Of a DNA stretch of 64,000 nt, positions 35,801-47,703 are shown one piece after another; within the stretch, counting starts at the first letter, position 1; every line of letters begins with the position of its first letter. The stretch is from Tetracentron sinense (lineage: Eukaryota > Streptophyta > Magnoliopsida > Trochodendrales > Trochodendraceae). The position numbers and the translations under genes were made by a program. Location of the stretch: NCBI GenBank assembly GCA_015143295.1, contig CM026568.1:13770607-13834606 (forward strand), written 5' to 3'. Under the pieces are notes generated by a model. That model had not been told where the DNA came from and made no database searches. It was given only the letters and a program-made list of their open reading frames with translations.

Positions 35801-36847
35801 GTAATATGCTTCCTGATTAAGATCAGTAGAATCCAAGGCTGCCCGTTTGATACTTTGATTAACTAATGTCCTGAAGTCAGGTTGTCGTAATGATTATGAA
35901 CATCACATATAGAGCTTCTATTTAGATGGTCAAAAAGAAGTTACTTAGGCAAAGATCCAAACAAGTCTTGCATAAATCCATTCTTTTAAACAAGTGTGAT
36001 TGTCTAATAAATGTGAGTTACATGCTTGTCAAATCTAAGAGGCAGTTTAACAATTAGTTGATCAAATTAATGACATATTTGTATGCGTGTCACACACAAT
36101 AATTTACACTGTACAACATATAAATAAACACTTGGTAGTTATAGATAGTAGGTGAGTTTGTCTCTGTGTTCGAGTCTAGAGGTATGGACACTAGTTGCTC
36201 AAAGAGACAATAGCTGAGTCCATGGTGAGTCTGTGTCCACACGGACATGTGACTTGCTTGTAGACTCAAAGAGTCCGCTGGACATAGATAAAACTCCACA
36301 AGAGACCAGAAATTTTTTCTGTCAATTGTTGCAAACTCGTTGGAACTGTAAAATTATTAATTATGTATTGAAAGAATCAAAACAAATTTCTTTCGGAAAC
36401 TGTTTGAAGATGGTATTTTATTTGTTGCCTAGATGTGGATATATTTGCACCATAATTTTCTTCTCTACCAATGTCAGTCACCTAACAACAAGGACTTAGT
36501 GTAATATAATAAAAGAGATCAATGTTCTTGGGCGGTTCAGTATGACTTTGCACTCAGAAAATTTTGTAAGCTGATATGTGGCGATTATTTCATATCCTCC
36601 CTAATTTTTATTGATGCACTGGCGTGGTATTGTGCAGGATGAGGTTTTGAGGGGCTGGGAAGTGGCACTGATATGTACAGAAAAGGAGGTAGCTGCCAAA
36701 CGTACTTTCGGGATGAACTTTTGCTATAAACTGAATACTGGTTTGGGCCTCTAGGAATGAGGAGGTTTTGAAATCTACTCATCTCCTTAGGTAGATTTAT
36801 TCCCCACAAAAGAATTAGCTACGGAAAATCTGCAGGCTGGATTACCT
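32880..36847 (+). other. Probable 5' untranslated exons and introns of the dentin-like gene
   Basis: Between about 32880 and 33164 lies CT-rich, leader-like sequence ending at a strong donor (ccaa|gtaagt at 33165). A first untranslated exon is likely there. A second untranslated segment ends at the coding ATG 36848, possibly preceded by the acceptor 'ctgcag' around 36835. No open reading frame here resembles a protein. The interval also contains the MULE-type MITE at 34942-35158. Exact leader exons need transcript data. Confidence 0.45.
34942..35158. mobile_element. MULE-type MITE, 9-bp TSD
   Basis: The left repeat begins GGCAAAAGGTTTGCTCTGTT; the right one, reversed, begins GGCAAAAGGTTTACTCTATT. 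Both continue 'gctcaccagagtatccct', giving about 38 bp with two mismatches. Flanks are gactcgtat (34933-34941) and gacttgtat (35159-35167), 8 of 9 identical. Length 217 bp, inside the dentin-like gene's 5' leader introns. Confidence 0.85.
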
Positions 36848-39800
36848 ATGCCTGACAATGAAAATGCAGACAAGGTCCACAATTTCTTTGAGCAAGACAA
36901 CTTGGCACAGGGCCGGCATCAATCTCAAGTTACGGGTGTAAATTGGCCCGTGCTGAATAACAATCCGTGGGTTGGAAACCAGAGACAAATTGGGGCACCT
37001 CCGAGTTCCAACTCAAAGAATTATGGTGTACAGCAACCAGGTACTGATTATATTGACTGGTGGTGCAACTTGGTAAGGCCTTGACTAGACACGAGTCCGA
37101 TCCGACCATTGGGTGGGCTTGAGTTGAAAAACTGCAACCTGGACTTAGGTTGGTTAGGATTAAGTAGAGCCCTGGGAAATTGCACCCATCCCAAGACCTA
37201 CATAGTACCTACTATTCTACTAATTACTATGTATGTCATGTACTTGAATGTATAGATGTGTTAAAACATAAACATCAGAGGTGTTTGGTTCCTGTGGCAT
37301 GAATTTGGCTCTTTGCTGTAAGAGGTTATGAGCTTGACACTTATGACGCCATCCTATTTTTTTTTACTCCACCCCCCAAAATTCATATGATTTTGCTATT
37401 CCAACATACTGTACCCTCCTCAATCCGAGTTGGGCTAGGGTTGAGAAATGAGTCCTCTTGGGTGAAGAACCTCGAGTTGAATCTTGGGTTGGGTTTGGGC
37501 CACAGGTTTACCGTTCTACTTTAATGGATGGGCTTGGGTTGGCCCCCCACTCCACTCCACCCCACCCACTCAAGTTGCACTCCTAATTTTGATAACTTTA
37601 TTTGATGTTTCTCTTGCTTCATTAGGTTTTCATTGAACATCTCACACCAGCCCAATGATTTTGTTGTCTTTAACAACAGTTTACCACTGTTCCTTTTGGT
37701 GATATTTATTCTTATTTTTCTTTTGATAAATCTGAGAAAAAGGATCCCAAGGTTTTGAAGCACAATATTAGTTTGGAATACATTCTCTGCTTATGAAAAT
37801 ATTTCTTACTTTTTCTGCTTGGAGTTTGCAGATTCCGAGAGAGGAAATGACAGGCAGCATTCACGAGTGCCGCTTGGCATGAACTTTACACAGTTAAATC
37901 TGAGGCCTGAGTTTTCCGAAAGGCAATCTAGAAACCAACAGTTGAATTTGAATGGCTTTATGCATGGCCATCAGGGCTTCCAGACAAGGGAAAATCTGGC
38001 AGAGTTTTTGGGAGAGGATACAATATCTGATCGGCATAATTTAACATCGAGAGGTGTATCTAATCTTCGATCACAGCTAGGGCATGCTCTTGAACATAAT
38101 CCTTCCATGACAAGAAATTCAGAAAGGTTGGAAACTACTGAAGCTCCTACAAATTTTGACTTTTTTGGTGGCCAACAGCACCACATGAGGGGCCAACAAC
38201 CAGGCATGCCACAACCTCGGCCAAGGCAGCAGTCTGAGATTAATGATATGCAGTTATTGCAACAGCACATTATGTTCAAGCAACTGCAAGAACTTCAGAG
38301 GCAGCAGCAACTCCAACAACTAGATGAAGCAAGGCAACATAATTCGACAAATCAGCTGTCTGCCACTGCAGAACAGGCTGCTGGTGATCAGTTACCAACC
38401 CTCATCAATGGCACACCTATTCATGATGCATCTAATTACTTGTGGCCGACTGAGCTTATTGGAGGTGACTCCAAAGTACCAAGCACCTCACAGATGTCAA
38501 TGGTTAGTAACATGAACTGGGTGCAGCGTGGTGCACCTCCTTCTGTGCAAGGATTTCCTAATGGACTAATGTTTTCACCCCAGCAAGGTCAGGCTCTGCG
38601 TTCAACAGATTTGGTTCCTCAACAGCTTGATCAATCTCTATATGGTGCCCCTATTGGTAGCACAAGAGGCACTTTGAACCTATATTCTCATCTCCAAGGA
38701 ATATCTCATAATTCTCCTGATATGCTGACTAAAGCATGTGGTAACCAAGTAGAGAAGCCTATTATGCAGTCATCGGCTTTCACTAATTCTTTTCAGGGTG
38801 GTCAGCATGCTGAATTGTCAGACCAGGTTTGCATGCAGGGTGAAGCTTCTGTTTCAAAACAGGGCATTCAAGGGAGAAATTTATTTGGGAATGTTCCTAT
38901 TCAAGGATTAAATAGTGGAGTTCTGGCGGAAAATTTCCATCAGGTGAATACCCCTCCAAGAAGTGCACTGGAGTTCCGTGGGAGGCAGGAGCAAGCTGGT
39001 TGGTCAGGAAGCTTACAGGAAAAAACTACAAATCAGGTTGGTCCTTCTCAGGGCTTGGTTACCCTAGATCCGACGGAAGAGAGGATTTTGTTCAACACAG
39101 ATGACAATATTTGGGATGCTCCTTTTGGCAGGAGTCCCAACATGGGCACAGGAGGCTATGGTAATCCGTTGGAAGTAACCGATTATTTGAGTGTATTTCC
39201 TTCCATTCAGAGTGGGAGCTGGAGTGCTCTTATGCAGTCTGCTGTTGCAGAAGCTTCTAGTAGTGACACAGGGCTACAAGAAGAGTGGAGTGGTTTGAGT
39301 CTTCAGAAAACAGAACTATCGACTGGGAATCAACCTGCAGCATTCAATGACTGTGGGGAGCAACAAACGAATTATTTAACAAACAACTTTCAGAGTGCCT
39401 CTTTAGGTTCAAGACCTTTTCCTCTGTTTGAAAATGCCAATATGAGTGCCAGTGGTTGCAGCACCCCTGGTTTTCAGCAACCAGGAATCCAATTTTCATA
39501 CGCACAGAGCAAGATGGTGCAGCCCGATTCCAACTACGGATCTATTCAGCAATCTCCTAATGAAGCTAGGAAGTGGTTAGATCACAGTCCTCAACTAAAG
39601 CCACTAGTTGGAGCAAGTCAACAAGGGAGACCACCTATGCATTTGAAAAAGGATTCTAGAGACGTTTGGGCTGGTCAAACCTATGATCAGTCAGGAAGTG
39701 CACGTTCTGCAGATGCAGAGTCAAATGCCCAGAACATGCCGGTTTCTTGGGCCAATCAGCAAAACATGTCCTCATCTAACATAGGTAGCCAGCCATGCAT

Positions 39801-42800
39801 TAAACCAAGCAGTTGGAATATGAATGAGTCCCTATCACACAGTGGAGATACTACATTGAAAATCCATGAGAATGAAAACACCATGCAACATTCTCAGAGC
39901 AGTGATCATAAGAGAGCCATGCACAAGGAAAGGGACCAGGATGGTGGCATGTGGAATGCTGATGGTAAATGTGTGGCAATTTCTTTTCCTAATTTGACTG
40001 CTGGACTGGAGCAAGTAAATTGTGGGGCAGATAGTCCACAGGTCAACAGAGAAGATTCTCATATGAATAACTTTGCTGCCGTACCAAATCCAAGCACTAC
40101 AAGTGCCAGTCAGGAAACCAGACAACAGGGCCCAAGTAGTCATCAACTTGATTACAGGAAGTATGCTGTTCATTCTTCCGTGAAATATAAAGGAAATGAC
40201 AACGTGGAGAAATACCAGCATCAGCTGCGCCAGGGCCCTCAAGGTTTGGACTCATCAATGAATAACTTTGACAAGGGAGCAGGTGAAACATATGAGGAAC
40301 AAGATAACTGCTTTCAAAAAGAGAACTCTAGTGACAGCTATAACTCTCATCCATCCAGTCATACAGTCACAGGAGGTGGTGTGAGAGAAAATGTGTGGTT
40401 AAGTGCAAGTGATTCTCGTCATTTAGCTGGGGCCAACCAGAAATCTGGTCAGGATGTTCATAAAGCTTCTGCGTCTCGCAGATTTCAGTATCATCCAATG
40501 GGAAATTTGGGGGTGAATGCAGAACCTGCTCAGACTACAAAACATATTACACATTCACAGGCCCTATCACAGCAGGTCACTCAAGGATTGAAAAGTCACA
40601 AGCAAGGATATTTTGCGCAGTCAAAGTTTGTTGGTGATGTTCCTAACAGTGGCGTGGATATGGAAAAGGTGAATGGTGGACTTCGCAATATTGATTGAGG
40701 ATAAACCTAATGATTTTATCTTTTGGAAGTCTATTAGTTAGCTTTAAAATGTTAATTGTTTTCCATTTACAGGGGAGTTTACCTGATTTTCAAGTTAGCA
40801 CAAAAGGATCAGAGGAAGTACCTTCTAAAGGCATTCTTCATGGCTATGAATCTAATATATCTTCCTCCTTTGATCGATCGGTTGGCTTTTATGCCCCAAA
40901 CAGGAGTGGTCACACAAGGTAGTTGATTATTTTGCTACTTTTGTTTTGTTTGAACTTTAACATTTTATGATTTATGATCATTGTGCATATTACACAACCG
41001 AAATGGAAACCGAGTGTCTTGTGACTATTGTCCTGGATACACCTTCAGTATAGTCCTTTTGTAGCATTTAAATTGAACTGACCTTGATGGTCCAAATTTT
41101 CCAGATTTTTGACTTGTTTTGATTAATTAACCTCCTTTTTTTTGTTTTATTTTGTATATTGAACTGTGTATATTTTATATGTTACTTTACTATTTACGGT
41201 CTTTTGTACAATCACTTAACGAACTTTTGACAATTTTTACTGTGGCAGCCAAAATATGCTTGAGCTTCTTCACAAGGTGGACCAAACAAGGGAACCCAGC
41301 ACCGTAACACATTTCGTCTCTTCTGACAGTAATCCGCCATCTGAGATGGCTGAAACAGAAACTTCTGAGGCATCAGTTGCTCATCTTCAGCGTACTCAAT
41401 CTGCTGCTTCTCAAGGTTTTGGTTTGCGGTTGGCCCCTCCATCTCAATGGGTGCCCACTTCAAACCGTGTTTTTTCCCCTCAGAATTCCTCACAGACAGT
41501 TTATGATCTCAATTCAAGGCATGTTGATCACGATATTGGGGAGAAGAGTCAGACACGGTTTGGTCCCACAGGTTCAGTGCATTCTTTGCCTCCTTCCCAT
41601 GAAACGTCTCAAAGTGCATGCTTGGATACTAAGTCCAGTATTTCAGGACAAACAGGCAATGAAACCTCACTTTCGAATAAGCAGGGAAACTCTTCTGCCG
41701 CATTTACATCTGGTCTGCCATATTCAAGAAATCAGCTTCCAAATCAACGCATGCCCAGTGCAAGTGGAGTAGTAATGGCGGATCAGTCCATCAATAATTC
41801 TTTTGATAGGCTTTCTTTCCGTTTTAGACAGAATAATGACTCTCATGATGGAGCTGCAACTGATCAATCTGCACAGGCATCATCCCCTGGTACAGCTAGC
41901 AGGGTTCCACCATTCAACCTTGCTCCTCCTGTAGATACTTCCCAACCAATTAGTACCAACCCTTCCTATCTAAGAGTCTCGGGCCAACAGTTTCCATCCT
42001 TGGAGGGTGTGCCAGTTTCTCAGCCTTCTGCTACATCAGGCATGTCTCAACAGGGTGCTTTTTCAACAATGTTACATAATGTATGGACCAATGTATCAAC
42101 TCAACGTCGTTTATCAGGTGCACAACCTCACAAGGTTCCTCCCAATTTGTTTCAGTCCATGAATCCCTCAAATAATAATATTGAAACAACTTCAGGGGCC
42201 GCAAACAAGCCAGATAATGAAGATACCAAGAAAGGAGGGAATGAATCATCTGAGTTTGGTGCATGTTCTATTAATTCACAAGGCATTGGATATGGAGAAG
42301 AGCATCCAGAGAAAGAAAGATCCTGGCGGAAAATATCATCTGAGAAGGTGGACCTGGCTCCACAGACTGCAGGTGCATTCCAAGGGCAAGAATTTGTGCC
42401 AAAGCATATCTCGGATGCAGATTTTATTTCCCGTGGCTCATTGGTGGCTCGTCCATATCAGCAGGACCTTGATAGAGAAAGTCATGAGAAGGACCCAGCC
42501 TTGATCTCCCAAACAGAACATGCATCCCTTCAAAACCCTGCTGCTTCCAAAAAAGATATTGAAGCCTTTGGTCGTTCATTGAGATCATCACATGTTTTGC
42601 ATCAAAATTACTCCTTACTGCACCAAGTGCAGGCCATGAAGAGTGGGGAGGGTGATCCAAGTAAGAGGAATCTGAAGAGATTTAAAGGAGAAGACTGTGA
42701 TCCAGATGCTCAGCAGGTAGCTACTAAGGCAGGACAAGAGTTATTATACGAATACAATTCAATGGTCAGAGATGCTGTAGATACTGAACTGAATGCAACA

Positions 42801-45798
42801 GCACGGCTTATGCCATTACCGTCTGGAGATACTAAAATGCTAAGCTTTTCGCCAGCGGCAAAGGAAGATCAGAATATGAACGCTTCTTCTCAACTTGTTC
42901 TCGGAAATGTACCTTCTCAGGATATGGTCACATTTGGCCAAAACGGTTCTCAGAATCATTCCAGTAATAACAGTATAGCATCTGTTAGAACCGAACATTC
43001 CCAGATTAGTCCGCAGATGGCACCCTCCTGGTTTGAGCAATATGGAACCTTCAAAAATGGGCAGATGCTGCCGATGTATGATGCACGAAGGACTGCAAAG
43101 ACTGCTGCACAGCAGTTCTTGTTTGCGAAGCCTTCTGAGAGTTTGCACATACATAATTCATCGGAACAAGTGAATGCTGCTGGTTCCAGTCAGGTGGGTA
43201 GTGTCTGGCAAAGTACAACCACCACCAGAGTAACAAGCGAGGTCGTGTCCCCTCCTCGTTCTCTGTCTCCAGATGTCACTGATCAAAGTTTGGTTGTTGT
43301 GAGACCAAAGAAGCGTAAAAGTGAAACATTCCCCCTTCTACCATGGCATAAAGAAGTGACACAGGGTTCCCAAAGGGTTCAAAACATCAGGTGGCTGTTG
43401 TAATCAGCAAATTTTATTTGAACACTTATTTTCACATGCTACTTTTCAACATTTCTTCTTCAATCTTATATTTTAGCTTTATACTTTATATTGGTTTTGT
43501 TAATGCACAGAATATTTTCTACTGTTACACCATATGTTTCTTCTGTAATATTCTTATTTCCGTCATTGTAGTAGAATGGTTGATTTCCTTTGTGTTGGTT
43601 TTTTTAATTTAACAATTAAATTTTTTTTTTTTTGCAGCATGGCAGAACTAGACTGGGCTGAAGCTGCAAATCATCTGGTTGAGAAGGTGTGCTTGTAGTT
43701 GAATGGTGTCATTATGAACTAGTCTTTCTTCATATTTGTCTTATATCAGCCAGATCCTGCAGTTTTTCTGATGGCTTCATTTATGGTGACAGGTGGAAGA
43801 TGAAGCTGAAATGATTGAAGATGGACAACTGATGCTTCGACCAAAAAGAAGGCTTATCTTGACAACACAGCTTATGCAGCAACTGCTTAGCCCTGCACCG
43901 GCAACAATTCTCTCTGCTGAAGCCACTTCAGGCTATGAGAGTGTGGCATACTTTGTTGCTAAATTAGCATTAGGGGATGCATGCAGCCTGATCTCCTGTT
44001 CAGGAAGTGATGCACATGGCCGCCTTGACAATGGCAACACGTAAGAATTTCTCTTGAAGGCCTAACTGTAAATAAGAAAATAGAGTACAATAACGCGGTA
44101 GTACTTTTCGATCTCAGATGTTGATGCCTGCCAGGGACGCATACTATATTACTCTTTTTTTTTTAATAGTTTCAGTTAAAGCAATTTGACCTGATAATAT
44201 CGACTTCTTCATTCAATATTTCTTCAGGACATATGAGAAGTTAAAGAACTCTGAGGGAATCGGTGATCACTATTTCTCAAAAGTTGTGGAAGACTTCATT
44301 GGTAGAGCAAGAAAGGTGGAAAATGATTATATGAGGTAAAAGCCAAGTCTGCCGTTTATGTTTCTTGTTTCAATGTTTATAAAAATCTCCAGTTTGTGCT
44401 GTGTACACTATCTTGGCTTTCTTTCTCCTTATTTCCTGTTAAGATCTAATGTTATTACTGTTCACAATATGGTAGTGGTGCCATAGGACTTGTCCATTTC
44501 CTTTTCATTTTCCATAGAAATGATGCCTTTTTCTTTTACATATTACATTTTATGCGATCTGAATTCTGGTCATAAGCTTCATTTGCATATCCATAAATTT
44601 GCGAGTGAAGGAAGGATTTGATTGACTGGTCAGTGAATGGCATACCTGCCTTATAAGTTATATCATCTTATGTTTTCTTTTTAAAAACATTTTTATTTAC
44701 CAACCAAAGAAATTTATTGACAAAGATAAGATGGGGAGGGGCCAAGTTTGGTTTCCATGGATGGTGTTAGAAGACATAAAATGAATTCATGTTAGCGGCA
44801 AGATGTTGATAAGGCTAAGACGGGGAGGGCCTTGCTCTTAGGTGGTGAAGATTTGTTGGTTGCGACCAACATAGCCTTTGAAATCTTATTGTGCATCATA
44901 AGAGTAATATTCTAATCCATAGAGGGGCTACACAAAGACTTAGATCATTTTATCTAGATGTATTGCTTTTCCAAGCAAAATAATGGTTTTTGATTTATAT
45001 GTTGTGGATGTGAAGTTCTGGTGAATTTGGTTGGAGGTGAAGGGCGATTAAATTTACCCTGAAAGAAGTCACCAAAAAAGAATTTGAACTTAAAAGTTTC
45101 AGGCACCCTCATTGTCAGAGCACCAAATTTTAGCACGTAACTTCCCCATTTTGGTTATGTTCTTTTTTTGACCAGTATTTCATGTGGAAGGTAACAAATA
45201 TATAGACGGCGGGAGCTTGGGCGATTTTATCTGTCCTTGGTTATAGTAGTTAATAATAGGGAGAGGTTTTCAACTGTTGGTGGTCTGTTTTGATTGATCA
45301 TATTGGGAGGGAGGATTCTTTATTGAAATTATGATTTTTCCTTTTCTATTTTGAGGCACCATTTCAATTGGATGTGCTTTCGGGTTTTGTCTTGTTGCTT
45401 TTAGGCAGGTTTAAATGAGTTATTGTCGTCTGCTTATTATGCGTGATTGAATTGTTAGGAATGAGTATTGTAGTGTCATTGCTGATATATATATATATAC
45501 TTTTTTATTATAACATTCACAATGAAGGTGAATTTGCTAATTCATAACCATTTTACTATGCAGATTGGACAAGCAAGCGTCAGTCTTGGACATAAGACTG
45601 GAATGCCAAGATTTGGAGAAGTTTTCCCTCATCAATCGTTTTGCCAAGTTCCATGGCCGGGGACAAGCTGACGGGGCCGCGACCTCATCGTCCTCTGATG
45701 CAGCTGCTGTCCCACAAAAAACACGCCCCCAGAAATATGTTAATGCACTTCCAATGCCTAGGAATCTTCCCGAGGGGGTACAATGTCTTTCACTTTGA
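36848..45798 (+). CDS. Large plant-specific 'dentin sialophosphoprotein-like' nuclear protein of unknown function
   Basis: Eight coding exons: 36848-37040, 37832-40668, 40773-40918, 41249-43390, 43638-43686, 43793-44040, 44228-44335 and 45564-45798 (stop TGA). They sum to 5958 nt (1985 residues), all GT-AG with consistent phase. The start is the MPDNENADKVHNFFEQDNL methionine, the usual N-terminus of this family. The protein is mostly low-complexity and rich in Ser, Gln and Asn. A Gln-rich stretch with coiled-coil character (QELQRQQQLQQLDEARQ) lies near residues 203-232. A basic cluster RPKKRK near residue 1744 looks like a nuclear localisation signal. The conserved C-terminus runs from MAELDWAEAANHLVEKVEDEA through LRPKRRLILTTQLMQQLL to YVNALPMP, ending VQCLSL. 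Plant databases name such proteins after dentin only for composition; Arabidopsis has copies around At5g07940-At5g07980 (from memory). Function is not known, and nuclear location is inference. Confidence 0.9.
37058..37585. mobile_element. Non-autonomous hAT-like element in intron 1 of the dentin-like gene
   Basis: Starts TGGTGGTGCAACTTG and ends, reversed, TAGGAGTGCAACTTG. Flanks atattgac (37050-37057) and attttgat (37586-37593) agree at 6 of 8 bases. The left end lies only 17 bp after the last base of exon 36848-37040. Confidence 0.6.
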
Positions 45799-47419
45799 TA
45801 ATTAATTAATTAATTTTCCCTCTTTTTTGGTTATTAGTCTCCATATCCCGCTATGCAAATACATTTTGTTCCTTAACTTGTATTCTGGCACGCTCCTCAC
45901 CCCGAAACAAAACAAGAACAAAAGAGGGAATGCTGGACAAGATATGGTTTTCGATGGCTCCTTCAAGTAATCGAGGCTGTCGGATCTTTTCAAATTGATG
46001 CCATTCATTTTTGAGAAGTACATATTGGTCTTTGTATATTATGTAACGTAATCCTTTTTTTCAAAACTTTCAGATTCTTTCACCTCCTTCAGTGGTTCAA
46101 ACCAACATGAGCTTTTGGAGGGGCTATTCAGAAACTGTAGTGCTCAATGACACTAAAAGTTCACAATCGCTCCTGACCATTTCATTGGGTATTCATTAAG
46201 AAAACCTTCAAAAAGAGATCTGAAAACAACAGAAGCTTCTATGACATTTTCCCTTTAGGAGTCCAGATCCTCTCTAGCACCTGCCACAGACGTTTTCTCT
46301 GCCAATCACAGAAATATGACTAGTGTCCAGAATTTTAATTTTAACAATAACAATAATTCTGCCTGACCTGATTAGCTAATGGGCACGTGAAGCCTTTTTT
46401 ATGATTGGCAGAGAACCTCTTTGAAGCAAGTGGGGGAGGATATGATGTGTCTTTCTCTTTCCTGAAAAGTACAAAATTCCAAACTCGTGGATTCTCTGTC
46501 GCCTGGACCCTGATAGATATTGTACGTTTGTACGTTAATATTTTCCAAATCTCTGAAAAGTACAATTACATTCTCATGGATTCGCTGTCATGAGAAAAGT
46601 AAATGACAGGCTTTTTTATTATTTTGCACATTAAAAAGGGAGGTTTGACTAGGGTTTGGATTGGTTAGATAGATTCTTGTCAATTCTCTCTCTCATTGAC
46701 AGATGGCCTACTGACGTATTGGAGCATTTCTAACTCTATATATCTCTTCCATGATTAGAAAGTGATGGAAATTAAGACCCTAGAAAGGAGACAACCACAA
46801 AACTAGAAAATAACAATGAAAATTGTGCTTTGTTATCATATTGAGGCTTGTGGTGAAGGGAGAGTTACAAGTGCATGTCTTAATCCTCCATGCCTTTTCC
46901 ATGGTGCTTTGTTTTGTGGGAAATGATTTTGATAATCATTTACTCGCATATATAATACGGAGACAATGATTTGTAATTGAGCTCTCTTTTTTAATTTAGC
47001 TTAAGATGGCGATAATTTTATAATTATAGAGAAAGTGTAACAAAACCGTTAATGTTTTTTCTCATAATTATAAAATTGTCACTGCCTTTAAACTAAGAAA
47101 GAGAAGGTCTGAGCTCTGTTTTTCGGCAGTGAAGCATAGCTCCACCTCAAAATTAAACTCATTGGATAAAAGCGAATATAATGTTTTGGGTTCCTGCAAA
47201 TAGTGCTCTTGTAATTTTGGTGCGTTTCCAGTCAGTGGAAAAGTTTCTTTTCAGTGGAGGGGGCACAAACTACATTATGTACCAGTGCCCACAAGGACAG
47301 GAGCCAGATAACAGAGGTTAAACTCATTGGTTGGGCCTGAATAATCCCGGGCTAGATTGGCCTCAATCTGTCAATGATTCGACTTGGATTTTCTTCATGA
47401 ATGACCATTGGCTTATGTA
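45799..47419. other. 3' flank of the dentin-like gene
   Basis: Probably 3' untranslated sequence followed by gene-free DNA. The tail holds no recognisable domain or RNA gene. Confidence 0.4.
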
Positions 47420-47703
47420 CACCACAAGAAAAATGCTTTTTAGCTATGGAAATTCAAAACCGTCGCTACAACTAATACCGACGGACACACCAGGGATTGT
47501 CTCAGTGATAGTGTATCCCCTGCTTTGGGAGGAGGTACCGGGTTCCATTCCTGAGAGGGTGAGATTTTGTATATATTCTCCACCCGCCCACTAACTAAAC
47601 AGATACTAACACCTAACCAACGTTGCGGCCTAAACGTATATCTCGAACCAAAAAAATAAATAAAAACTAATACCGACGGCAAAAGCGTGATTTTCTTGTA
47701 GTG
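47420..47703. mobile_element. CACTA-like MITE interrupted by a SINE
   Basis: Left end CACCACAAGAAAAATGC; right end, reversed, CACTACAAGAAAATCACGC. CACTACAAGAAAA is the canonical plant CACTA terminus. Without the SINE and one TSD copy the element is about 89 bp, with 'ccgtcg' and 'cgacgg' motifs inside. A 3-bp TSD was not clear. Confidence 0.75.
47485..47664 (+). mobile_element. tRNA-derived SINE with a perfect 15-bp TSD
   Basis: AACTAATACCGACGG at 47470-47484 and 47665-47679 brackets it. Inside are box A-like 'tgtctcagtgatagtgt' and box B-like 'gggttccattcc', and an A-rich 3' end. It begins 'acacaccaggga', like the SINE at 59380. Confidence 0.85.

Noticed and set aside
37971-43236. Long open frames on the minus strand and alternate plus frames across the big dentin-like exons
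   Set aside because: They overlap a coding exon whose frame, splice sites and family match are clear; the others show no domain.
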